From positions 1,240,001-1,304,000 of the forward strand of contig CP051247.1 in NCBI GenBank assembly GCA_017795105.1: DNA of 64,000 nucleotides, in the 5' to 3' direction. Positions 37,741 to 46,314 of the stretch are shown piece after piece (within the stretch, counting starts at the first letter, position 1; the number at the start of each line of letters is the position of its first letter). A program made the position numbers and the translations under genes. The stretch comes from Planctomycetaceae bacterium (GTDB lineage Bacteria > Planctomycetota > Planctomycetia > Planctomycetales > Planctomycetaceae). The notes beneath the pieces were generated by a model. That model saw only the letters and a list, made by a program, of their open reading frames with translations. It made no database searches and was not told where the DNA came from.

Positions 37741-37772
37741 TTACGAGTCTCTGGCCGAGGATCGTCGATTGA

Positions 37773-38022
37773 CGGGATGGCTCAGAGGTTTATCTCTGAG
37801 TCGCGGAGCGACAAGCGGCTGGGAAAAGGCGCGGCGAACTTCGGCGGGTAGATTGCTGAACGATATCGCAGGGTGATGCCGAACGGTAAATGCAAACGAC
37901 CAAGAGCCCCCGCGCGAGCAGCAAACCATTTTCAATTGCAGACTGCTTGAGACCTGATCGGCAGCGTGAAGACAAGCCTCCTGTTGCGTTGCAACACAGA
38001 GATTAATCTCTGTGCCATCCCG
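37773..38022. mobile_element. ~250-bp non-coding element with 28-bp terminal inverted repeats (MITE-like)
   Basis: The left end from 37773 (CGGGATGGCTCAGAG...) and the reverse complement of the right end (CGGGATGGCACAGAG...) match at 24 of 28 positions. Each end is itself palindromic; the right one is the perfect CACAGAGATTAATCTCTGTG (37995-38014). The interior has no convincing reading frame. It fills most of the gene-free 37741-38289 gap with the hairpins at 38210-38273. Mobility is inferred from structure only; target-site duplication was not established. Confidence 0.6.
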
Positions 38023-38209
38023 TTCACGGAGTTCCTTCAACGCTGTCATTGATTCCCCGTCGATCGGCATGCTTGCCCTGCTTCGTGATGCAAGCATGGC
38101 ACCCACGAGAGTCACCATCGGCCCGTAGGCTGGGATAGCGAAGCGTATCCCAGCATTTCCCGGCATCACCAAGTGAATCGTGGTTTCACCGAGGGTTGAC
38201 GTGCGAAAG

Positions 38210-38273
38210 CACTGGCAGAGCCAGTGGCACACATCGACGTCTTCCGACGCATGCCCGCGCGAGCGTGGGTATG
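38210..38273. repeat. Two hairpin-forming repeats
   Basis: CACTGGC-AGA-GCCAGTG (38210-38226) and CATGCCCGCG-CGAG-CGTGGGTATG (38250-38273). The second resembles the hairpin at 40409-40432 and is again followed by GGCA. They lie just beyond the stop of the agmatine deiminase gene (minus strand), where they may also end transcription. Confidence 0.6.
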
Positions 38274-38289
38274 GCACCCGCTACTCGAC

Positions 38290-39330
38290 TTACCCAGCGG
38301 CCTGTTGCATGCTGGCGCAGTGGAAGGCTCCGAGGCCCCAGACGAGATCGACCGCATCGATGCTGATGATTTCGCGGTCCGGGAAGGCTTCGCCGATGAT
38401 TCGCAGGGCCGTCTGGTCCTGTTCGCAGCGGAAGGTCGGAACGATCACGACGCCGTTGCCGATGTAGAAGTTGGCGTAGGATGCCGGGAGTTGTTGGTCG
38501 TCGTAGATCACTGGTTCGGGCAGCGGGAGTTTGACGATCTCGAAGGGACGATCTTCCAGATCGCGGAAACCAGCCAGCTCCTCGTGCATCTGCTTGAGCA
38601 GCGGATAATTCGGATCGTCTTTGTCATCGGTCCACATGGCCAGGATCTTCGTCGGCGAGACGAAGCGGGCCAGCTGGTCGATGTGAGCGTCGGTGTCATC
38701 GCCGGCAAGCGATTCATCGTCGGCGTCGAACAGCCACAGAACCTGCTCGGCTCCGGTCATTTCGCAGAGCGCGTCTTCGATCTCCTCGCGGCTGCTGTCC
38801 GCATTGCGATTCGGATTGAGCAGACACTGGCTCGTCACGAGCAGAGTCCCTGCCCCATTGTTCTCGACGCTTCCCCCTTCCATGATCAACCCCGGCTTGA
38901 TCGTGGGCAGATCGAGGATGCGGGCGACCTTATCCGGCACGGCATTGTCAGAATCGAACGGAGGGTACTTGCCCCCCCAGGCGTTGTATTCCCAGTCGAC
39001 GAGCAGCGAGCCCCGTTCCGGGTGCGTGAGAAACCACGGTCCGTGGTCACGAATCCAGCAGTCGTTGGTCGGGACATCATGAAAGCGGATGTTCTCGCAG
39101 CCTGTGAGAAGTTCGCGAGCCTGCTTGAGGACATCGCCCGTCGCCAGAATGTTGACCGGCTCGAACCGCGCAACCTGTCGGGCGAACTCGGCGAAGATTG
39201 CCGGGACCGGTTCAAACTTTCCCGGCCACGAATTCTGATTATGAGCCCACGACAGCCATGTGCCGGCGTGCGGCTCCCATTCGGCGGGCCAGCGATATCC
39301 GAGTTCAGCAGGCGTCGTCGACTCAGCCAT
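38290..39330 (-). CDS. aguA: Agmatine deiminase
   Basis: 346 residues from ATG 39330 (MAESTTPAELGYRWP); ATG 39342 and 39375 in frame are alternatives. Family blocks: WPAEWEPHAGTWLSWAHN, NDCWIRDHGPWF, WEYNAWGGKYPPFDSDN, EGGSVENNGAGTLL, and the catalytic Cys near the C-terminus in GAFHCASMQQ. It hydrolyses agmatine to N-carbamoylputrescine and ammonia in the cytoplasm. Its start overlaps the stop of the upstream amidase by 8 bp, so the two enzymes of the pathway are translationally coupled. A peptidyl-arginine deiminase annotation is a related family name. Confidence 0.9.
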   Translation of the reverse strand: MAESTTPAELGYRWPAEWEPHAGTWLSWAHNQNSWPGKFEPVPAIFAEFARQVARFEPVNILATGDVLKQARELLTGCENIRFHDVPTNDCWIRDHGPWFLTHPERGSLLVDWEYNAWGGKYPPFDSDNAVPDKVARILDLPTIKPGLIMEGGSVENNGAGTLLVTSQCLLNPNRNADSSREEIEDALCEMTGAEQVLWLFDADDESLAGDDTDAHIDQLARFVSPTKILAMWTDDKDDPNYPLLKQMHEELAGFRDLEDRPFEIVKLPLPEPVIYDDQQLPASYANFYIGNGVVIVPTFRCEQDQTALRIIGEAFPDREIISIDAVDLVWGLGAFHCASMQQAAG

Positions 39331-40228
39331 TGGTTGTCTCATCGATGAAGCGTTTGCAGAGGCCGGAGTAAGCATCGATCCGCCGATCCCGCAGGAACGG
39401 CCAGTGCGTGCGAGCCGTGTTCATGAGGGACAGATCGAGATCGGCATACAGAATCTGCTCTTTGTCGTGAGCCGCCTGGCAAAGGACGTTGCCGTACGGA
39501 TCGCTGATGAATGATCCGCCCCAGAACTGAATGTCCCCTTCCATCCCCACGCGGTTCGGAGCGACGACATGAATCCCGTTGGCGATCGAGTGCGACCGCA
39601 TCATCGTTTGCCACGCCGAGTACTGGCTGGCTCCGAACTCTTCCTTCTCGCTGGGATGCCAGCCGATGGCCGTCGGGTAGACCAAAACTTCGGCTCCGGT
39701 CAGCGCCGTCATGCGAGCCGCCTCCGGGAACCACTGGTCCCAGCAGACACACACGCCGACGCGGCCCAGGCTCGTTTCGAAGCTGCGGAAACCAAGATCG
39801 CCCGGCGTGAAGTAGAACTTCTCGTAGTACAACGGGTCATCCGGAATGTGCATCTTCCGGTAAATGCCACACTGGCGGCCGTCGTCATCGAAGACGACCG
39901 CCGTGTTGTGATACAGGCCAGCCGCCCGGCGTTCGAACATTGAAACGACGAGGACGATGCCGAGCTCTTTCGCCAGTCCCTGCATGTGCTCGGTAATCGG
40001 CCCTGGGATCGGCTCGGCTTCTTCGAAGCGGTCGTGATCTTCCGTCTGACAGGGATAGAGCCCGTGGAACAGCTCCTGCAGGCAGATGAGATTCGCCCCA
40101 GCAGCGGCTGCTTCGCGAATCTGCTGCTCAGCTTTGTCGATATTCGCCTGCTTGTCATCGCTGCAGGACATCTGCAACGCGGCGGCTTTGAAGGAACGGG
40201 CGTTCTTGTTTTTCATCAGCAAACTCAT
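39323..40228 (-). CDS. aguB: N-carbamoylputrescine amidase
   Basis: 301 residues of the nitrilase superfamily with the catalytic triad Glu52 (CLQELFHGLY), Lys125 (YRKMHIPDDP) and Cys162 (VCVCWDQWFPEAAR). The blocks YYEKFYFTPGD and IGWHPSEKEEFG are specific to AguB rather than other amidases. It converts N-carbamoylputrescine to putrescine, CO2 and ammonia. It is first in the two-gene minus-strand operon with agmatine deiminase, which together make putrescine from agmatine. No arginine decarboxylase is in the window. Confidence 0.92.
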   Translation of the reverse strand: MSLLMKNKNARSFKAAALQMSCSDDKQANIDKAEQQIREAAAAGANLICLQELFHGLYPCQTEDHDRFEEAEPIPGPITEHMQGLAKELGIVLVVSMFERRAAGLYHNTAVVFDDDGRQCGIYRKMHIPDDPLYYEKFYFTPGDLGFRSFETSLGRVGVCVCWDQWFPEAARMTALTGAEVLVYPTAIGWHPSEKEEFGASQYSAWQTMMRSHSIANGIHVVAPNRVGMEGDIQFWGGSFISDPYGNVLCQAAHDKEQILYADLDLSLMNTARTHWPFLRDRRIDAYSGLCKRFIDETTNG

Positions 40229-40360
40229 GAACCGGGAAGCGACTGCAGAACAGTTCGCTCAAGAGAAACAAACCGTGGTCATTCGACGTCTCGACGACGT
40301 CGCCGGGGTAGACGGCGGCACGGACCGGCAACAGCGGTTGCAGGAGGGGTAATCATATTC

Positions 40361-40396
40361 AAAACGCCCGGCGGGAAAAGACCCGGCGAGCGTTTT
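40361..40396 (-). terminator. Probable terminator downstream of the sulfatase gene
   Basis: AAAACGCCCGGCGGG and CCCGGCGAGCGTTTT form a ~15-bp stem with one mismatch, with A and T runs at the ends. It can act on the minus strand after the sulfatase gene, whose stop is at 40454. Confidence 0.6.
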
Positions 40397-40408
40397 GCTG
40401 AAAATGGC

Positions 40409-40432
40409 CATGCCCACTCTTGCGTGGGCATG
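40409..40432. repeat. Hairpin repeat related to 38250-38273
   Basis: CATGCCCAC-TCTTGC-GTGGGCATG is a perfect 9-bp stem, followed by GCA. The near-copy 2.1 kb away (with one G-T pair) suggests an interspersed repeat family rather than a gene-specific site. Confidence 0.6.
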
Positions 40433-40453
40433 GCATCTGATTCCGATCGGTCC

Positions 40454-41773
40454 CTACTCGACCGACCACCAGTCGTTGAGTTCTTCGGTGAGCCGTTTCA
40501 CCAACTCCGGCTTCTTGTCGGCCAGATCCTTATTCTCATGCGGATCTTTCGACAGGTTGAACAGCTCAACTTCAGCGTCCGGTTCGCGACCGTCGTGAGG
40601 AACGATGAGTTTCCAGTCGCCTTCGATGATCCAGCGGAATCGGAGAGAGGCGACCGGATCAGTCATGTGCTGGATGTCGTGCTCGAAGATCTCTCCATAG
40701 ATCTGCTTTCGTTCAGTCACCGCGTCAGCATCCAGCAGATTGATCCCCTGCATCTCGGGCGTAATCTGATCCTCAAGCCCGACAGCGTGAAGCAGCGTCG
40801 GCACCAGATCGATGGAACTGGCCAGATCGGTTTCGTTCATGTCGGGCGTCACATGGCCGGACCAGCGGACCATGATCGGCGTCCGGGTGCCGCCTTCGTA
40901 CTGAGACCGCTTGGAACGCGGAGCGTATTTGCTGGAATCTTCTTCGGTGATCCAGCCGTTGTCGGTGACGTAAACGAAAATCGTTTCGTCGGCCAGGCCC
41001 TTTCCGTCGACGTAGTTGATCAGCTCGCCGCAGCATTCGTCGAACCATTCGCACATCGCCCAATACTTGGCGATCGATTCGTGCGGGGTCTTCGAACGGT
41101 ACTTTTGCAGAATCCGCTCCGGGGGGTTGTGGGGAGTATGGGGCAGGAATGGTGCGTACCAGACAAAGAACGGCTTCTCCTGTTCGACGGCCATGTCGAT
41201 GAAGTCTTCAACCTCTTTATTGCCCTGCCGACCAATCTTCAGGCCATTATCGCCATGACGGCCCCCTTTGGTCCGATCGCCGTGCGTCATGCCGTGGGTG
41301 AATCCGCCGCGAGTGTAGTTGCCTTCCCACCATTTCCCGGATTGGTGGCTGACGTATCCCTTCTCTTTGAGGATCTCGGGAAGCTTGGGATCGTCGTCGA
41401 TATGCTCGAGGTACTTGTTGCGAATGGCAAGATATTCCGGTGAGGAAAACTGGACTCTCTTGGGCTTGTCGGCCAGTTCCGCCGGAGGGGGAGGATCGTT
41501 CCCGACGACGCCATGCTGATGCGGATACAGACCGGTGATCATGGTCACCAGCGACGGCCGGCAGAGGCTGTCGGGCACGTAGCCGCGGGTGAAGGTGAGC
41601 GAGTTCGCGGCCAGCGTGTCGAGGTTGGGAGTCTTGATGTGCTCGTGGCCCATGAAGCTGTAGTCGCCCCATGCCTGGTCGTCGGAAATAATCATGACGA
41701 TATTTGGCGGCGCGGCCTGCAAAGTCGTTGAAAACAGCAAGGCAATTGTGAAAATGAGTGCGTAGAACTTCAC
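40454..41773 (-). CDS. Secreted sulfatase (S1 family) with a CxPSL active-site variant
   Basis: 439 residues with a signal peptide at 1-~20. The metal-binding Asp pair is at D31-D32 (IIISDDQAW-like), and the site SLCRPSLVTMITGLYPHQHG puts the formylglycine candidate at Cys71. Family blocks GKWWEGN, FFVWYAPFLPHTPH and FVYVTDNGW follow. Sulfatases remove sulfate esters from polysaccharides or lipids; planctomycetes carry many for algal glycans. The usual motif is C/S-x-P-x-R; here the last position is Leu. Stand-alone gene followed by hairpins. Confidence 0.88.
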   Translation of the reverse strand: MKFYALIFTIALLFSTTLQAAPPNIVMIISDDQAWGDYSFMGHEHIKTPNLDTLAANSLTFTRGYVPDSLCRPSLVTMITGLYPHQHGVVGNDPPPPAELADKPKRVQFSSPEYLAIRNKYLEHIDDDPKLPEILKEKGYVSHQSGKWWEGNYTRGGFTHGMTHGDRTKGGRHGDNGLKIGRQGNKEVEDFIDMAVEQEKPFFVWYAPFLPHTPHNPPERILQKYRSKTPHESIAKYWAMCEWFDECCGELINYVDGKGLADETIFVYVTDNGWITEEDSSKYAPRSKRSQYEGGTRTPIMVRWSGHVTPDMNETDLASSIDLVPTLLHAVGLEDQITPEMQGINLLDADAVTERKQIYGEIFEHDIQHMTDPVASLRFRWIIEGDWKLIVPHDGREPDAEVELFNLSKDPHENKDLADKKPELVKRLTEELNDWWSVE

Positions 41774-42259
41774 GACCTTTAATCCTCATGGACGACACAC
41801 GGACGCAATGGAATGACGTGTCCGCGCTGGGAAAATGATGTGCGTCTGGTGGGGAATTCTCACCGAGTGTCACTCTGCAGCAGGTGAGTCATCGGCTGCG
41901 GAAATAACCTCTACCGTTCAGGAACGCCTGCGATCCAGGACTGACCGGTACGTTCGACAGACTCGGTGTCAGCTTACCGAAGCCGCAGAATCAGCCCGAA
42001 TTCGCCAGGACGAATCAGCGACTCATTATGTCGCTCGTTTAGCGAATGTGTCAAACGCGGGCCCGGATTCCATTAAGGCGACTTTTCCGCTTCGTCCGAT
42101 AAATCATCAGAGACGAATCCACCGATTCCTTGCGCTCACTCCGCAGCATCGTTGCAGCCATCATCGCCGCGGAGGGCAAGAACGGCTTAAGTCCGAGATG
42201 ATTGGGTGACGCCCTGAGGCTCGGCAATCTCCTGACGGACTCTGACTGGGAGCAATGTC
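41774..42259 (+). other. Gene-free stretch upstream of the kinase
   Basis: 486 bp between the divergent sulfatase and kinase genes. The longest frame (41835-42209, plus) has a composition unlike a protein and no ribosome site. Promoters for both flanking genes must lie here but none is clear. Confidence 0.4.
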
Positions 42260-43096
42260 ATCGCCACGCTGAGAACTCGACAACTGCTGGGGAAATATCG
42301 CATCGAGCGGAAGCTGGCTGAAGGCGGCTTCGCATCGGTCTATCAGGCGTTTGATACGATCGAGGGGATCCGCGTTGCGCTCAAAGCTCCGCATCCGGGG
42401 TACGTGAACGACCAGTGTCTGAACGACTTCCGCCGCGAGGTCCGGATGCTGAGTCGGCTCGATCATCCGAATATTCTGGCCCTGAAGGATGCGAGTTTCA
42501 TCGATGACCAGTTTGTCATCGTCTATCCGCTCGGCGAGAAAACGCTGTCGGAGCGACTGCGCAGCCGGATGTCGATCGCGACGATTCTCGACCTGACCTC
42601 TCAAATGCTCGAAGCCTCGGCCTATGCCCATTCGCAGAAGATTATTCACTGCGATATCAAACCGGAGAACATGCTCATGTTCCCCGGAAACGTCCTCAAG
42701 CTGACCGACTTCGGCATCGCCAAGATCGCCCAAAAGACCGTCCGCGGAGCGGGCACGGGCACAATTGGCTACATGGCCCCTGAACAGGCAATGGGCAAGC
42801 CGTCGTTCCGCTCCGATGTCTTCTCACTGGGGCTGATCATTTATCGGATGGTGAGCGGAATCTGGCCGGAATACCCGTACGACTGGCCAGCACCGGGGAT
42901 TACACGAGTCCGCAAACGGGTGACTTCGGGCTTCGTCCAGTTCCTCGAACGCTCGATCGATCCTCGCCCCCGGGGCCGCTTCCGCGACGCGATGCACATG
43001 CAGAACGTCTTCCGCCGCGTCCGTCTGGAAGTCTTCCGCAAGCACCAACTCCCGGTCACGACACCAAGAAACGCCGTGACCAGCCGAGCCGCCTGA
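42260..43096 (+). CDS. Serine/threonine protein kinase, apparent ATC start codon
   Basis: 278 residues if translation starts at ATC 42260, giving M-ATLRTRQLLGKYRIERKLAEG. Kinase motifs: Gly-loop AEGGFASVYQ (~20-29), Lys42 in RVALK, Glu60 in the C helix, HCDIKPEN with catalytic Asp132, DFG Asp150, GTIGYMAPEQ. No membrane segment or extra domain, so it is a soluble kinase core. In this frame a TGA at 42233 and the first GTG at 42404 leave no ATG, GTG or TTG before the Gly-loop; GGGAG sits 7 nt ahead of the ATC. A start at 42404 would remove the ATP-binding loop and lysine. The BRCT-MerR-TPR gene is convergent downstream. Confidence 0.7.
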   Translation: MATLRTRQLLGKYRIERKLAEGGFASVYQAFDTIEGIRVALKAPHPGYVNDQCLNDFRREVRMLSRLDHPNILALKDASFIDDQFVIVYPLGEKTLSERLRSRMSIATILDLTSQMLEASAYAHSQKIIHCDIKPENMLMFPGNVLKLTDFGIAKIAQKTVRGAGTGTIGYMAPEQAMGKPSFRSDVFSLGLIIYRMVSGIWPEYPYDWPAPGITRVRKRVTSGFVQFLERSIDPRPRGRFRDAMHMQNVFRRVRLEVFRKHQLPVTTPRNAVTSRAA

Positions 43097-43172
43097 AGGG
43101 CGGGCCGGCCTCCAACCGGCTGAGAATACCGAGGAAAACGCTGGCATCGGAGTTTAAGAATCCGCGATCCGA

Positions 43173-44486
43173 TCACTCGCCGTTGATCGGCACGCCGAAT
43201 TGTTCGAGGCGTTGATAAGCCAGCTCGACCCACGGGCCGCGGTCGTCATTCTCGAGATAAAGCTGCCAGTGACGGATGGCGTCTTCCGGCTGGTGCATCT
43301 GGTAGAGCGTCTCGGCTTTGTGCAGATGAGCCTCGGCGAAGGCGGGGTGAATCTCGATCGCGGCGTCGAACGCTTCGATGGCCTCGGACCATTTCCGCAA
43401 CTCGGCATAGAGGCAGCCGATTTGTGTCCAGGCTTCAAGATATTCCGAATCGTGCTCGATTGCGCACAGATACCGTTCAAGAGCCGCCTCCTGCTTGCCG
43501 AGTCGATACAGCGAATCGGCAAGATAGAAATGCGCTTCGGCATCGTCCGGTCGAATCCGCAGGGCCCGACGGAAGCAGCGGATGGCTCCGGACGTGTCGG
43601 CGACTTCTGCCCGGCGACAGCCTTCCACCATCCAGTCGGTAGAACTGACCGCTGGCTTGGCCGGCATCTCAAAGCGGATCGAACGCCGCTGTTCAGACAG
43701 ATCGTCTCCGTCGAACGGGGCTTCATCCTGTTCGTCGTCCGTCCCGGTCGAAGCAGAAAACGCAAACAATCGCTGACGGGACTGCGGATCGAAGTACCCC
43801 TTCTGATCCCGCACGACCAGACTACGATGGTCAGACAGCATTTCGAGTTGCTCGAACGCCCGGCCCGGCTCGCCAACGTATTTCTGGACAAGTCTCAAGC
43901 TGCGGGCCAGTTGCTGCTGGGTCGCTCCCGCCTGCATCAGTTCTGAAAGTCGACGAGCCGTTGTCACTTCCTGATACGAAAAGTAAGGAAGCCGGAAAAC
44001 CCGCTTCTCAGCTCGGATTAGACCGGCCCGTTCCCAGCTGCGAATCAGATGCACGGGCAGCTTGAGCAACTGACTGAGCATCGCCGGCGTGTAGAGCCGT
44101 TTCACTTCCGGATTTTCGACCGAAAGCTGAATGATCTGCAGCCATTCCGATTCGGAGATAATCCGCAGAGGATGTCCATCGAGAATGAGCGTTTCGGCCT
44201 GTTGCAGTTTTACGGATGGGCGTCCGTCGGCCTCCAGCGGCCAGCCTTCTTCCCCGACCACGAGGAGAGTGACCTGCCGCGACATGTGCGGCACGGCCTG
44301 CCCTCCGTGAGAGATCACCTGAGCGGAGGCCTGCTCGTGCGTCATCGAGGCCAGCGTTCCTGTGAAGGTGACCATTTCTCCAGTGAGTGCCTGCGGCGGA
44401 TGCTCGCTGAGGGCATCGATCTCCGACTGCACGGAGCCCGCCGAGATCCCGCTCTCGCTTGTGATCTTTTCTGCGGAATCGGCCAT
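43173..44486 (-). CDS. BRCT - MerR-like helix-turn-helix - TPR fusion protein
   Basis: 437 residues. A BRCT domain at ~35-115 (GEMVTFTGTLASMTHEQASA, ISHGGQAV, with a ...SEWLQII end) is followed by a MerR-type DNA-binding helix-turn-helix at ~130-200 (RLYTPAMLSQLLKLPVHLIR, SWERAGLI, FSYQEVTTARRLSELMQAG), an acidic linker, and at least three TPR repeats at ~305-420 (AIRCFRRALRIRPDDAEAHF, ALERYLCAIEHDSEYLEAW, AIEAFDAAIEIHPAFAEAH). BRCT domains bind phosphopeptides or DNA ends, MerR domains bind promoter DNA and TPRs bind proteins. A regulator that integrates these is inferred. It is convergent with the kinase, a possible functional partner. Confidence 0.75.
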   Translation of the reverse strand: MADSAEKITSESGISAGSVQSEIDALSEHPPQALTGEMVTFTGTLASMTHEQASAQVISHGGQAVPHMSRQVTLLVVGEEGWPLEADGRPSVKLQQAETLILDGHPLRIISESEWLQIIQLSVENPEVKRLYTPAMLSQLLKLPVHLIRSWERAGLIRAEKRVFRLPYFSYQEVTTARRLSELMQAGATQQQLARSLRLVQKYVGEPGRAFEQLEMLSDHRSLVVRDQKGYFDPQSRQRLFAFSASTGTDDEQDEAPFDGDDLSEQRRSIRFEMPAKPAVSSTDWMVEGCRRAEVADTSGAIRCFRRALRIRPDDAEAHFYLADSLYRLGKQEAALERYLCAIEHDSEYLEAWTQIGCLYAELRKWSEAIEAFDAAIEIHPAFAEAHLHKAETLYQMHQPEDAIRHWQLYLENDDRGPWVELAYQRLEQFGVPINGE

Positions 44487-44739
44487 GCGTAAGGTGCCCG
44501 GCGGCGACTGAGGGTTTTTAGAAGTGGACGTTTGCCCTGCGACAATCTGCAGAGTGGAGTCTTTTCGATGACCCCCTTAGTATAAGGCAAGCAAGTTTCG
44601 ATTTCCTGCCCGTTTCGCTAAGATTTACGGATCGCTCCCGATGGCATCCGTCGCGGAGCAGGCACGGCGGCCCAATCATCAAATTCCGAGCCGCCGGTCA
44701 TTCACAATTTGTTAAGACGCTTACGCTCTGGACGCCACG

Positions 44740-46008
44740 ATGCACGAAAATGTTCTCTCCCGCTTTTCCAATCTGCAGCAGCAGGACTCCGAAGTCTTTC
44801 AGTGTCTCGAACACGAAATGGGACGCCAGAAAGACGGGCTGGAACTGATCGCATCCGAGAACTACACCTCGGCGGCCATTCAGGAGATCGTCGGTAGCGT
44901 TCTGACGAACAAATACGCCGAAGGTTATCCCGGTCGTCGCTACTACGGCGGCTGTGAATACGTCGATGACGTTGAAACTCTGGCCATCGAACGAGCCAAA
45001 AAACTGTTCGGAGCCGAGCACGTCAACGTTCAGCCGCACGCCGGTTCGCAGGCCAATATGGGTGTCTTCATGACCGTGCTGAAGCCGGGCGACACCTTCC
45101 TGGCAATGGACCTCGCTCACGGTGGTCACCTGACCCATGGCATGCACCTGAACTTCTCCGGAACCCTGTACAATCCGGTGCACTACGGTGTTCGTGAGTC
45201 GGATCATCGCATTGATTACGATCAGGTCGCCAAACTGGCCCGCGAGCACAAGCCGAAGATGATCATCGCCGGAGCCAGTGCCTATCCGCGGGAAATCGAT
45301 CATGCCCGCTTTGGCGAGATCGCCAAAGAAGTCGGTGCCAAGCTGATGGTCGACATGGCTCACTATTCCGGCCTTGTCGCCGGGGGCATTCACAACAGCC
45401 CTGTTCCGCACGCCGACTTCGTCACGTCGACATCGCACAAAACGCTGCGTGGCCCCCGTTCCGGATTCATTCTTTGTCGTGAAGAGTACGCCAAGGACAT
45501 CAACCGGACGGTCTTCCCCGGACTTCAGGGTGGCCCGCTGATGCACGTGGTGGCAGCGAAGGCTGTCTGCTTCGGTGAAGCCCTGGAAGACAGCTTCAAG
45601 ACCTACGCTCAGCAGGTCGTCGACAATGCCCGCACCCTTGCCGAAACGCTGATGTCCGGCGGTTTGAAACTGGCATCGGGCGGAACCGACAACCATCTGA
45701 TGCTGACCGATGTAACCTCTGTCGGCACGACCGGCAAGGTTGCCGAGAAAGCACTCGATCGTGCAGGAATCACCGTCAACAAAAACATGATCCCTTACGA
45801 TCCCCGTAAACCGCTTGACCCAAGTGGAATCCGCATCGGCACCGCTGCTCTGACGACTCGCGGCATGGGAACCGACGACATGAAGAAAGTCGGCGAGTGG
45901 ATTCTCACGGTTCTGAAGAACGTCGACAACGACAACACCATTGACGACGTTCAGCAGCAGGTCCGCGAGTTCACATCCGCGTTTCCGGTCCCGGGCATTG
46001 AAGGCTAA
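44740..46008 (+). CDS. glyA: Serine hydroxymethyltransferase
   Basis: 422 residues, normal length. The PLP Lys is in TSTSHKTLRGPRSG, the substrate and folate-binding blocks are ELIASENYTS, NKYAEGYPGRRYYGGCEYVD and NVQPHAGSQAN, and the later DMAHYSGLVAGG carries the cofactor Asp and His. It interconverts serine and glycine with transfer of the one-carbon unit to tetrahydrofolate in the cytoplasm. It is alone; the 253-bp upstream gap shows no glycine riboswitch that I can recognise. Confidence 0.96.
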   Translation: MHENVLSRFSNLQQQDSEVFQCLEHEMGRQKDGLELIASENYTSAAIQEIVGSVLTNKYAEGYPGRRYYGGCEYVDDVETLAIERAKKLFGAEHVNVQPHAGSQANMGVFMTVLKPGDTFLAMDLAHGGHLTHGMHLNFSGTLYNPVHYGVRESDHRIDYDQVAKLAREHKPKMIIAGASAYPREIDHARFGEIAKEVGAKLMVDMAHYSGLVAGGIHNSPVPHADFVTSTSHKTLRGPRSGFILCREEYAKDINRTVFPGLQGGPLMHVVAAKAVCFGEALEDSFKTYAQQVVDNARTLAETLMSGGLKLASGGTDNHLMLTDVTSVGTTGKVAEKALDRAGITVNKNMIPYDPRKPLDPSGIRIGTAALTTRGMGTDDMKKVGEWILTVLKNVDNDNTIDDVQQQVREFTSAFPVPGIEG

Positions 46009-46314
46009 AGCAGGCCGTTGACCTCCTTCATGCGAAAAACCAACGGATGTCTCAACAACTGTTGATCGAGCGTGAAGGAGCGTTGCCCCTTGTTTTTCAG
46101 GGATTTCTGAGGTGCGATTGCCGCGACGTCGAAGAACTTTGGTCGATACTTCGCCAATCTTCGAATTGGAATTGTCAAACCGAAAACTCGGTGCTAACAT
46201 CCGCTCCGCAAAATCGACTGATCGATGGCGGACAGGCGCTGTCCACCTCCATTCAGACTCTCTGAATCCCTCTCTCACACACACTATCGACAGGTTGTCC
46301 CCGGGAGCAATTCA
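46009..46314 (+). other. Gene-free stretch after glyA
   Basis: 306 bp. It contains the short palindrome TCAACAACTGTTGA near 46051 but no clear terminator or gene. Confidence 0.4.

Noticed and set aside
41835..42209. 124-codon plus-strand frame before the kinase
   Set aside because: Odd composition (many Arg, Cys, Ser, His), no ribosome site, no signal or domain.
42404..43096. Kinase starting at GTG 42404
   Set aside because: This start removes the Gly-loop and the ATP-binding Lys, which are perfectly encoded in the same frame just upstream.
44487..44739. Glycine riboswitch upstream of glyA
   Set aside because: No tandem aptamer-like conserved blocks are visible in the 253-bp leader.
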